Source: Phycisphaerae bacterium
GTDB taxonomy: Bacteria > Planctomycetota > Phycisphaerae > Sedimentisphaerales > Anaerobacaceae
Assembly: GCA_012744475.1 (NCBI GenBank)
Contig: JAAYBV010000056.1
Span: 1-64,000 of the forward strand
Direction: 5' to 3'
DNA: 64,000 nt
In this document: positions 36,245 through 44,191 of the stretch, in pieces
Position numbering within the stretch: position 1 is the first letter of the stretch
Layout of the letters: the number at the start of each line of letters is the position of its first letter
Made by a program: the position numbers and the translations under genes
The notes under the pieces: model-generated
Told to the model about the DNA's origin: nothing
Seen by the model: only the letters and a program-made list of their open reading frames with translations
Database searches by the model: none

Positions 36245-38918
36245 TTCCGCGCCGTCGTTGCATCGTGTGGATGGTCAGACCGTCGAGGCAGTGCGATTCG
36301 CTCGGCAGCAACAGGCTCGCGCCGTAGCCGACCACGAAGCAGGTCACGAGGCCGATGGCGGCGAAGAGATAGCCGTTGACGGCGGTATAGACCGGCAGCA
36401 TCGCCATGACGCCTGCTCCCGCGAGCGCCCCGAGCAGCGAGCCCCATCCACCGGCCCGGCGCGTCAGCACGCCCAGCGCGAACAGCCCGCCCAACACGCC
36501 CATGAACAGACCGATCACCTTGATGAACGAGTCGAACAGCGAGCGATTGGCCGGGTCGATGAACAGCAGTCCCAACGCCGTGCCGGCCGCACCGAATCCG
36601 AAGGTCAACATGCGGGCCCAGGCGAGAGCCCCCTGTTCCGTTCGGACGACGCGAAACGGCCGCAGGAAGTCGGTCACGACCGCCGTCGCCGTCGAATTCA
36701 TGCTGGTGGAGATCGTCGACTGGGCCGCCGCGAAGATGCCCGCTACGATCAGACCGGCGACGCCGACGGGGACCTCGCGCGCAATGAACAGCGGGAAGAC
36801 CTGGTCGGTCATGAAGGTCGGGTCCAGCCGCTCAGGGTGGGATTTGTAGAAGACGTACAGAGCCGTGCCCATCCCGAAGAACAGGAACGACGAAGGGATC
36901 GTCATCAGCGCTGCCGCCCAGATCGATCCGGCCGCCCGCCTCATGTCGGGCGTCGTCATGTATCGCTGGACGACGGCCTGATCGGCGGTATACGACGAGA
37001 GGTGCTGGCCGAAGCCACCGAGAATCACGACCCACAAGGCCAGCGAGGCGCTGGTCGGGTCCATGTGCCAGTTGAAGGCGTGCAGCTTGCCGTCTGCGGC
37101 CGCCGTGTCGAAAAACCCGGCGATGCCGCCCTCCGAGCCGGCGACCATCAGACCCAGGCAAGCCAGCGCCCCGCCGAGCAGCACGAACGTCTGGATCGTG
37201 TCCGTCCAGATCACCGCCTCGATCCCGCCGATCGTGCAGTAGACAACGCAGAGCAAGCCCATAATCAGGACGCACTGGGTCGAACTCAGCGAGGTCACGC
37301 TCGCCAGCGCCAGCGACGCCAGGGACATCACGATCCCCATGCGAAAAACGTGGAACAGCGTGAACGATCCGCTGGCGAACAGCCGCACCGGCATGTTGAA
37401 CCGCTTCTGGAGGTATTCGTATGCGCTGGTCGCGTCGATCTGCCGAAAGAACGGCAGTGCCAGGTAGATCGCCACCGGCGCCACCGCCGGGATCATCAGG
37501 TTGCCGATCAGATAGACCAGGTCCTGGGCGTAGGCCTTGGCGGGAATCGCCATGTATGTGATCGAGCTGAGCATGGTCGCGAAGATCGAGCAGCCCGCCG
37601 CCCACCAGACGACCCTCTGGCCACCGCGGAAGTAATCGTTGGTGTCGCGGTTCCGCCGGGCGAAGTAGACGCCCACGCCCACCATCGCCAGCAGGTAGAC
37701 CGCCAGCACCGTGAAGTTGATCGCACCGAAGGACCGTTTGTGCGCAACCGGTTCGATGGCCCAGACCCCCGGCGTGCGGACGCGAGGCTTGATCTCGCCG
37801 GACGCGAGAATCATCTTGCCGTCCCACACGACTGCCGGCGTCGTCACCTGATTGGCTGGCGATGCGCCCGCCTCGATCCAGGTGTCGGTGATCGTGTGAT
37901 ACGCCAGCACCCGTTTGGGAAAGCCGGGATGCTCCAGCTTCAGCTCGTCGGTACGGGCCATGAGCGCGCCGTCGTCGCCGCTGAGCACGAAAATGTGCGA
38001 CTGGCCAATCGCGGCGCCCGTGCCCGCCATCACAGCGTGCGGAACGTCGGCGCGCCTGCGCCAGGGCTGGGCGAATCGACCGGTACCAGTGTAGGTGCCG
38101 CTGCGCGCATCGAACGCAGCCGCATCACAGCGTTGCGGGTTGAATTCGTAGACATCGCGAAGGGCGAAGACATCCGGCGTCGGTGCGAGTCCCGCAGCGT
38201 CCGCAACCCGACTGGGATCATTCACGCAGCGCCCGCCGACGACATAGATGCAGTCGTCGAACCCGTTGTGCTGCGCGACCATGAGATGAAAGGCCCTACC
38301 CGGTCCGGGCCAGGAAGGCAGGATTTCCCAGCGGAACGACTCAGCCGGACCGCCCTGCCGCGACAGATCGAGCCGCCAGAAGTTGCTCGTTGCCGTATCG
38401 AGCGTCGATCCGCTCTGGCCGCCCGCCAGGTAGATCACGTCGCCGATCCGCGCAGCCGCCCCACAAGCGCAAGGCTTCGGCAACGGCGGAAGCGGCTCCT
38501 GACTCACCCACCGCACCAGCGGGTCACATCGCAGCAGGAAGCAACGGTCGAAGACTGCCTGCCCGTCGGTCCCGCCCAGGCATGCGACGCCGTACAGAGT
38601 GCTGACACAGGCGGCATACGCAATCGGACGATCCAGCTTGAAGCCGGCGAGCCATTCGTAGCCACCGGCTCCGCTGGCGACCAGAACCCAGGCTTCATCC
38701 CGCCAGAGCTTCTCGCTCTCCCAGACCGGCTCGGGGAAGCAGGCGCCGCCCGCGACGATCAAGGCATCGTTGTACACACCCACGAGCGGCCCGCCCAGTC
38801 CCGGCGCATCGGGCATTGCAGGCAACGCCTCCCATCGCAGCACCTCGCCGGCGGACGCAGAGGCGCCGGATAGCAGAGCCAGCAGAGCCCACAGAACGAG
38901 GCAGCGATTGGCGCTCAC
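36198..38918 (-). CDS. Kelch-domain/sodium:solute symporter fusion
   Basis: A 906-residue protein joining two functions. An N-terminal signal-like helix is followed by a Kelch-type beta-propeller (about 30-395; repeats such as VIYLAGGQSG and IYVVGGRC), resembling the sialic-acid mutarotase NanM. From about 400 there are 13-14 transmembrane helices of the SSS family (DYFRGGQRVVWWAAGCSIFATMLS, split here as DYFRGGQ and WWAAGCSIFA). The likely cargo is a sialic acid or similar acid sugar taken up with Na+, as suggested by the lyase-type aldolase just upstream (13-bp gap). The GTG start at 38918 has GGGGAGAA upstream. Its 3' end overlaps the convergent GH10 gene by 47 bp. Confidence 0.85.
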   Translation of the reverse strand: MSANRCLVLWALLALLSGASASAGEVLRWEALPAMPDAPGLGGPLVGVYNDALIVAGGACFPEPVWESEKLWRDEAWVLVASGAGGYEWLAGFKLDRPIAYAACVSTLYGVACLGGTDGQAVFDRCFLLRCDPLVRWVSQEPLPPLPKPCACGAAARIGDVIYLAGGQSGSTLDTATSNFWRLDLSRQGGPAESFRWEILPSWPGPGRAFHLMVAQHNGFDDCIYVVGGRCVNDPSRVADAAGLAPTPDVFALRDVYEFNPQRCDAAAFDARSGTYTGTGRFAQPWRRRADVPHAVMAGTGAAIGQSHIFVLSGDDGALMARTDELKLEHPGFPKRVLAYHTITDTWIEAGASPANQVTTPAVVWDGKMILASGEIKPRVRTPGVWAIEPVAHKRSFGAINFTVLAVYLLAMVGVGVYFARRNRDTNDYFRGGQRVVWWAAGCSIFATMLSSITYMAIPAKAYAQDLVYLIGNLMIPAVAPVAIYLALPFFRQIDATSAYEYLQKRFNMPVRLFASGSFTLFHVFRMGIVMSLASLALASVTSLSSTQCVLIMGLLCVVYCTIGGIEAVIWTDTIQTFVLLGGALACLGLMVAGSEGGIAGFFDTAAADGKLHAFNWHMDPTSASLALWVVILGGFGQHLSSYTADQAVVQRYMTTPDMRRAAGSIWAAALMTIPSSFLFFGMGTALYVFYKSHPERLDPTFMTDQVFPLFIAREVPVGVAGLIVAGIFAAAQSTISTSMNSTATAVVTDFLRPFRVVRTEQGALAWARMLTFGFGAAGTALGLLFIDPANRSLFDSFIKVIGLFMGVLGGLFALGVLTRRAGGWGSLLGALAGAGVMAMLPVYTAVNGYLFAAIGLVTCFVVGYGASLLLPSESHCLDGLTIHTMQRRRGITPDGSSRSGPADLP

Positions 38919-38931
38919 GGACGGTTCTCCC

Positions 38932-39870
38932 CTACTCGTTGGAGATGGCGTTTCCTCCGGCGGGCCGGGACCAGTCGAAGAATCCAAGTGCATCGAGGTC
39001 GCGCCGCAATTGCTCCCCCTGTGCGCTGTCGACGCGAGCCAAAGGCAAGCGGCACGGCCCGCAGTCGAGGCCCAACATGGTCAGTATCTGTTTCATCGCA
39101 GGATGGAAGGGACAGCGGTTGATCGCGCGGACCATCTGAATCGAGAGCGACTGAAGCCGCCGCGCCTCGACCAGATCGCCCCGCTCGAACGCCTCCATCA
39201 GTCGCCGGTACAATGGCGCCGCGGTGTTGTACGTGCTGCCGATCGCGCCCCGCGCGCCGGCCGCCAGGGCGCTGAGCAGCATCTCGTCGCAGCCCCAGAC
39301 GCAGTCGAATCGCCCTCCTTCCAGCTCCAGGCACGCCTGGAACTCGAAGACAGTCGGCGCGGTGTACTTCATACCGACGAGGTTGGGTATCCGCGCCGCC
39401 GCCACCGGCAGGAAGCTCACCATGTCGAGCGCGACACCCGTCAGCGAGGGAATGTTATAGTAGTAGAATGGCAGGTCGGGCGCCCCCGAGGCGACCTGCG
39501 CCATGCAATCGGCGAGCACCTCGATCGAGCCGACCTTGAAGTAGGACGGCGCCGTCGCCGAGATCGCATCGGCGCCGATCCAGCGGGCGTGGCCCGCCAG
39601 TTGGGCCGCCTCCGCCAGCGAGTTGTGACCCACCTGCACGATGGTCTTCAGCCGTCCCTTGGCCACCTGCACGTACGCCTCGGCCACCGCCCGCCGCTCG
39701 TCGCCCGACAGCGACATCCCCTCGCCCGTGCTGCCGCAGATGTAGATTCCTGTCACGCCGGATCGCTCCAGGAAATCCACCATCGCCGGCACCAGATCGA
39801 GATGCAGCGATCCATCTTCACACAGCGGCGTATACGTCGCCGCAATCAACCCCGTCAACCGATACTCCAT
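38932..39870 (-). CDS. nanA: N-acetylneuraminate lyase-type aldolase (DHDPS superfamily)
   Basis: A class I aldolase, probably cleaving N-acetylneuraminate or a related keto-acid sugar to pyruvate plus an aldose. The 312-residue TIM barrel has the GSTGEGMSLS motif, the Tyr in YYYNIPSLTG, and the Schiff-base Lys168 in VGMKYTAPT. These residues fit NanA better than dihydrodipicolinate synthase. ATG 39870 follows GGGAG at 8 nt; a longer TTG reading is less likely. It is the first gene of a two-gene unit with the Kelch-symporter fusion, isolated upstream by a terminator. Other 2-keto-3-deoxy acid aldolases of the superfamily cannot be excluded. Confidence 0.82.
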   Translation of the reverse strand: MEYRLTGLIAATYTPLCEDGSLHLDLVPAMVDFLERSGVTGIYICGSTGEGMSLSGDERRAVAEAYVQVAKGRLKTIVQVGHNSLAEAAQLAGHARWIGADAISATAPSYFKVGSIEVLADCMAQVASGAPDLPFYYYNIPSLTGVALDMVSFLPVAAARIPNLVGMKYTAPTVFEFQACLELEGGRFDCVWGCDEMLLSALAAGARGAIGSTYNTAAPLYRRLMEAFERGDLVEARRLQSLSIQMVRAINRCPFHPAMKQILTMLGLDCGPCRLPLARVDSAQGEQLRRDLDALGFFDWSRPAGGNAISNE

Positions 39871-40023
39871 CTGCCACACTCCCACGTCGATCAACGTTCA
39901 CAGACCCGCCACCTCACCGGTCGGCATCAGCATACCCCCTGCCACCCTCACAGGCAAGACTCCGAGATCTCCGCAGACGGACAACATCACCGTGAGGTCA
40001 GCATTCCGGTGGCCCCAAACAAG

Positions 40024-40052
40024 GAAGGCACAGCCGTCATGGCCGTGCCTTC
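40024..40052 (-). terminator. probable intrinsic terminator of the Gfo/Idh gene
   Basis: GAAGGCAC pairs with GTGCCTTC (8 bp), then an A-C mismatch and a further GCC/GGC, with loop GTCAT. CTTGTTT follows on the minus strand. It lies 24 bp past the stop of the upstream oxidoreductase and separates it from nanA. Confidence 0.6.
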
Positions 40053-40075
40053 GATGCGGAAGACCAGAATGAGTA

Positions 40076-41557
40076 TCAGACTTCGTCGCGGACGACGAAG
40101 GGCTCTCGATAGGAACACTTGATGAACGGGTTGGCCTTCCCGGCGCCGGCGCCGACGAATCTCTCCTGCTGGCGGTCATAAGTCAGTTGCGGCCCGAGCA
40201 CGAACCGCTCCTTGGACAGATCGACTTCATTGCCGTCGAGCTGTTCGAGCATATCCTTGAGCGTGTTCAGCGCGTCCTCGTGCGACTTCATCGCTTCGCG
40301 GACCTCGTCCACGGAAGCCGCGGCGCCCGCCCGCCAGGCGACGTTGGCCTGATGGCAGATGGCGGTGCCGTAGTGACCGACCTCGATGTCGGCCGCCAGG
40401 TCTTCGCGTTTGCGGCTGCGCAGGCACTCGATGAAATTCTCAGCGTGATTGGCGCCCGCGTCACCTTTGTACTGGTACACGCGGTTGCCTTCGTTGTCGT
40501 GGAACCAGCCGCCGCCGCGCGAGATGCGGACAGAACCGGCTTCGCACTGGATGTAGTTGCCGCCGCGAGCGCCCAGATAGACCGCCCCGCTGTTGCCGCC
40601 CTTGCGCTTCGGGTCGGGCAGGTTGCGGACGTCGACCACCAGGGGCAGTCCGTCGTAGTCCATCAGAGCGAAGTGCACGTTGGGCGTCTGGCCGTTGTCG
40701 TCCCAGGCGAAGCGGTTGCCCGCTGCGACCACCTTCGTCGGCACGCTGTCCCAGCCCAGGATGTGACGCACGTCGTCGAGGTAATGAATGCCCCAGTTGG
40801 CCATCTCGCCGTCGCCCCAGTTCCACTGCCAGTGCCAGTCGTAGTGGAAGCTCTTGCGCATCACCGGCGTCATCGGCGCCGGACCCGCCCAGAGGTTGTA
40901 GTCGACGCTGGCGGGCACCGGCTGGGGCTCGGTCACCTTACCGATGCTCTGTCGCGAATGGAGCACAGAGCAGTGGACCCACTGGACCTTGCCGTACTTG
41001 CCCGACTGGACGTCGCGAGCGGCCTCCTGCACCGCCGGACACGACCGGTGCTGCGTGCCCGCCGCGACGATGCGATTATACTTGCGGGCCGCCTCCACCA
41101 TCTTGCGTCCTTCCCAGATCGCATGGCTGACCGGCTTCTCCACGTACACGTCCTTGCCCGCCTGGCAGGCCCAGATGGTCATCAGCGAATGCCAGTGATT
41201 CGGCGTCGCGATCACGACCGCGTCGACGTCCTTGCGATCCAGGACCTCGCGGATGTCACGATATCCCTTGATGGTCGAAGCATCGGCCTCGTATTTCTTC
41301 TTGAACTCCTCGACGCGCTTGTCGAGAATCTCCTGGTCCGGCTCGCACAGCGCCACCACGCGGACGCCCTCGATATTGTGGAAGTCGTGGACGTGGGCAT
41401 TGCCGCGAGTGTTGATGCCCGCCACCGCCAGGCGAATCTGGTCGTTGGCGCCCCGGGCGCTGGCCAAAAACGGGGAGGAACCGGACAGGGCCAGATACGA
41501 ACCCGCCGTGGCGGCCATACTGCGTTGGAGGAATTTGCGGCGACTGATCTGCTTCAT
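40076..41557 (-). CDS. Tat-exported Gfo/Idh/MocA family oxidoreductase
   Basis: A NAD(P)-dependent sugar oxidoreductase of 493 residues, of unknown substrate. A twin-arginine signal (SRRKFLQRS, then a hydrophobic stretch to about 35) predicts export folded with its cofactor. The N-terminal Rossmann domain begins IRLAVAGINTRGNAH, followed by CEPDQ and the EKPVSH motif with its conserved Lys. The C-terminal alpha/beta domain has WGIHYLDDVRHILG. Such secreted members are very common in Planctomycetes and some act on glycosidic sugars. ATG 41557 follows AAAGGAAAA. It is preceded 146 bp upstream by the ThuA-like gene. Confidence 0.87.
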   Translation of the reverse strand: MKQISRRKFLQRSMAATAGSYLALSGSSPFLASARGANDQIRLAVAGINTRGNAHVHDFHNIEGVRVVALCEPDQEILDKRVEEFKKKYEADASTIKGYRDIREVLDRKDVDAVVIATPNHWHSLMTIWACQAGKDVYVEKPVSHAIWEGRKMVEAARKYNRIVAAGTQHRSCPAVQEAARDVQSGKYGKVQWVHCSVLHSRQSIGKVTEPQPVPASVDYNLWAGPAPMTPVMRKSFHYDWHWQWNWGDGEMANWGIHYLDDVRHILGWDSVPTKVVAAGNRFAWDDNGQTPNVHFALMDYDGLPLVVDVRNLPDPKRKGGNSGAVYLGARGGNYIQCEAGSVRISRGGGWFHDNEGNRVYQYKGDAGANHAENFIECLRSRKREDLAADIEVGHYGTAICHQANVAWRAGAAASVDEVREAMKSHEDALNTLKDMLEQLDGNEVDLSKERFVLGPQLTYDRQQERFVGAGAGKANPFIKCSYREPFVVRDEV

Positions 41558-41703
41558 TGCTTTTTCCTTTCGCTCAAATCGAGGCACGACCGTCAAGTTT
41601 GTGCCGAATGGACCCTGCCAACCTGCCTGCGCACCAGACACCCAGTACAGACGCCCATCTTATCACGCCTATTCCCGGATTTGAACCATTTTTGTCGACG
41701 CGA

Positions 41704-42654
41704 TTACCCGTTCCGGCCGTCCGTGGCGTTCAGACGCTCGATGGTCTGGCGAATTCGGTCGGGCGTCCAGTCGGCCGGACGCTCGCCTTGCAGGTTGGCC
41801 TCCATCTGCGCGACGGTGGGCGTGGGGGTGCGGACACCGTCAACCGGGATCTCCACCTTCGCGACCCAGCAGATGGCGTTCAGCATGAGCTTGCGGAAAT
41901 CGTTTTGGGCATAGACCCAATGGGTGTGACCACCGGTGCAGCCGAAGCCTCGACCACCATCGGGACGCTCGCAGGCCCACGCGACGTGTTCCGGCATGCC
42001 GAGCCGGCTGCGGACGGTCGGATTTCCGCTGTGCGGCCCATCCGGCCCCTTGCGCGTGCCGTCGGGCGGGACCGCCGTCAGAATCGGCGTCACGCCCTTC
42101 ATCCCCTCACGAAATCGCATGTGGTAGTACCACTCGTCCTCTACCGCGAAGGGCCGGACGCCGCGCGTGATCGGATGGATGGGCAGGGTCGTGAACTCGG
42201 CCCGCCAGAAGGGGTTCACCGACCAGTGCTGCTCGTAGTACCCGCCGATCCAGTCGAGCAGATACTTGCCGAAAGGATCGCCGCAATCCAGCGCATAGTG
42301 GATGAAGACGATCCCGACGCCTCTGCGCGCGACAGCGTCGAGGGCCTTCCAGTTGGCCTCGGCGCCGATCAGATTGTTCCCGTCGCAGGCGACGACAATC
42401 GCGGCGGCGTCTTCCAGCACGCGGATATCCCTGGGCCATCCGCCCTCGATCACGACTGCCTCGATGGCCGGCATGTTCTCATTGAGAATGCGTGCAAGAA
42501 GCTTGCAGTCGGCGGTGTACGCATGCCCGCTCCAGCCGTGACTCTGCGGGCCGGGCAGAAAGACCACCTTCTTCTGTCCCGCATCGCTCGCCAAGGCGTG
42601 CGAACCGAATGCACTCCAGAGCAGCAAAACGCCAGCGATCAACATACGCCGCAT
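41704..42654 (-). CDS. secreted ThuA-like protein
   Basis: A 316-residue exported protein with the glutamine-amidotransferase-like fold of ThuA (trehalose utilisation) proteins. A signal peptide covers 1-22 (ending GSHALA). Family marks include the opening strand KKVVFLPGPQSHGWSGHAY, GIVFIHYALDCG, IGGYYEQHWSV and the late C-terminal GHTHWVYAQNDFRKLMLNAI. No amidotransferase catalytic Cys is visible at the expected nucleophile elbow, as in other ThuA proteins. GGAGGAT lies upstream of ATG 42654. The stop of the GH29 gene is 25 bp upstream, so the two are likely co-transcribed. Confidence 0.87.
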   Translation of the reverse strand: MRRMLIAGVLLLWSAFGSHALASDAGQKKVVFLPGPQSHGWSGHAYTADCKLLARILNENMPAIEAVVIEGGWPRDIRVLEDAAAIVVACDGNNLIGAEANWKALDAVARRGVGIVFIHYALDCGDPFGKYLLDWIGGYYEQHWSVNPFWRAEFTTLPIHPITRGVRPFAVEDEWYYHMRFREGMKGVTPILTAVPPDGTRKGPDGPHSGNPTVRSRLGMPEHVAWACERPDGGRGFGCTGGHTHWVYAQNDFRKLMLNAICWVAKVEIPVDGVRTPTPTVAQMEANLQGERPADWTPDRIRQTIERLNATDGRNG

Positions 42655-42679
42655 CGAATCATCCTCCAGAACGCAGCAG

Positions 42680-44143
42680 TCAATTCATCTGAAACGATAC
42701 TTCGATGGCGAAGCCGCGCTCGCATGACCTCGTCGTCGGAAGCTCGATCCGCAATGCCTGGTCCGTCTGCTCCCAGCGAATCGGCTCATCACTACCGAGC
42801 AGCCGCACCTTCTTCACATCCGATGGGGCATGGCCTGCCCTGCTGCCCAGCGATTGGATGGCGAGCTTGCCGTCCGCCGGCCAGACCAGGCCGCAGGCGA
42901 ACAGCCGCCCGCCTTTCTGCGTGAACCAGAAGTCCTGGGCGGAGAAGTCAGCTCGGAAGCCTTCCTTCTCTCGCGCCGTCGTGCTCTCCATCGCCAATTC
43001 GGTCGGTCCTTCGTGCATCACGGCCCAGCGTTTGGTGCCATAGATCGCCTCACCATTGATTTTCATCCATTCGCCGATCTTCGTCAGTTGATCGACGCTC
43101 TCCTGCGGAATCGTGCCGTCGGCTTTCGGCCCGACGTTCAGAAGGTAGTTGCCTCCCTTGCTGGCGATCTCCAGAATCCAGTACAACAATTCCTCGGTGG
43201 ACTTCCAATCGACGTCGTAGCTCTTAAAACCCCAGGTGTTGTTCAGCGTGCCGGGTGTTTCCCAGTACAGGTCTTCCCCCTCGCCCTTGCCAGGAATCTT
43301 GTTGTCGCCGGGGACCCAGAAATCGCCGAAGTTGTTGCCGACGCGGCTGTTGATGAGGCACTCGGGCTGGATATCGTACGCTAGCTTGTAGAACTCAAAG
43401 CTCATCTTCTCCGGCATGTGCCTGGGCACGTCGTACCAGATCTCCTGTATGTTGGAGAATCGTTGGAGCAGCTCGCGCATCTGCGGCTTGGCCTTGGCCT
43501 CGATGTATTCCTCGAACGACGCCGGCGACGGGTCCCACGTGTTGGCGGGCCAGGACGCCCACTGGCCCGTGTCCTCGGGGTGCTTCTTTCGGTACTCGGC
43601 GACGCCGGCGTCTCCCCCATCCATCCAGTCGGTGGCGTGCGAGTAATAGATGGCGAACCGCATGCCGTGACGTTGGCAAGCCTGGTACAGCTCCATCATG
43701 GGATCGCGGTCGAACGGTGTGACATCGATGATGTCGTAGTCGCTGACCTTGGAGTCGTACATGGCAAAGCCGTCATGGTGCTTGGGCATCGCCACGATGT
43801 AGCGCATGCCCGCGGCCTTGGCGAGCTGGACCCAGGCATTGGCATCGAATTGGACCGGGTTGAATTGCGCGCACATCTGCTTGTACTCGGCGCGGGGGAT
43901 CCGTGCGTGATAGAAGATCCATTCACCGAGCCCGCTGATCTTCTGGCCCTTCCAGATCCCGGCCGGGCCCGCGTACGCGCCCCAATGCACAAACATGCCG
44001 AACTTGGCGTCGTTGAATCGTTCCAGCGCCGCCTGCTTGCTCGCGTGCATCTTCCGCCATGGGTCCGCGTACTCACCCGCCTGACAGTAGCCGACCCGCG
44101 AGAGCAGCATCACCGCCAGCAACACCCAGATCATTCGTCGCAT
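42680..44143 (-). CDS. secreted GH29 alpha-L-fucosidase
   Basis: Removes alpha-L-fucose from glycans outside the cytoplasm. The 487-residue protein has a signal peptide (1-22) and the GH29 TIM barrel: FGMFVHWG, YIVAMPKHHDGFAMYDSK, and the nucleophile Asp238 in IWYDVPRHM. GGNYLLNVGP marks the end of the barrel, and a C-terminal beta-sandwich follows. The acid/base Glu of GH29 is poorly conserved and was not assigned. GGGAG lies about 9 nt before ATG 44143. It lies between GH78 (48 bp) and ThuA (25 bp), so these genes probably act on one fucose- and rhamnose-containing glycan. Confidence 0.93.
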   Translation of the reverse strand: MRRMIWVLLAVMLLSRVGYCQAGEYADPWRKMHASKQAALERFNDAKFGMFVHWGAYAGPAGIWKGQKISGLGEWIFYHARIPRAEYKQMCAQFNPVQFDANAWVQLAKAAGMRYIVAMPKHHDGFAMYDSKVSDYDIIDVTPFDRDPMMELYQACQRHGMRFAIYYSHATDWMDGGDAGVAEYRKKHPEDTGQWASWPANTWDPSPASFEEYIEAKAKPQMRELLQRFSNIQEIWYDVPRHMPEKMSFEFYKLAYDIQPECLINSRVGNNFGDFWVPGDNKIPGKGEGEDLYWETPGTLNNTWGFKSYDVDWKSTEELLYWILEIASKGGNYLLNVGPKADGTIPQESVDQLTKIGEWMKINGEAIYGTKRWAVMHEGPTELAMESTTAREKEGFRADFSAQDFWFTQKGGRLFACGLVWPADGKLAIQSLGSRAGHAPSDVKKVRLLGSDEPIRWEQTDQALRIELPTTRSCERGFAIEVSFQMN

Positions 44144-44191
44144 ACTCGATACTCCCGCTATGGAGAACTGCGCAAGCCGATTCCTCCGCCT

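Noticed and set aside
36258-38873. 871-codon open frame opposite the Kelch-symporter gene
   Set aside because: Shadow of a high-GC gene with strong family support on the other strand.
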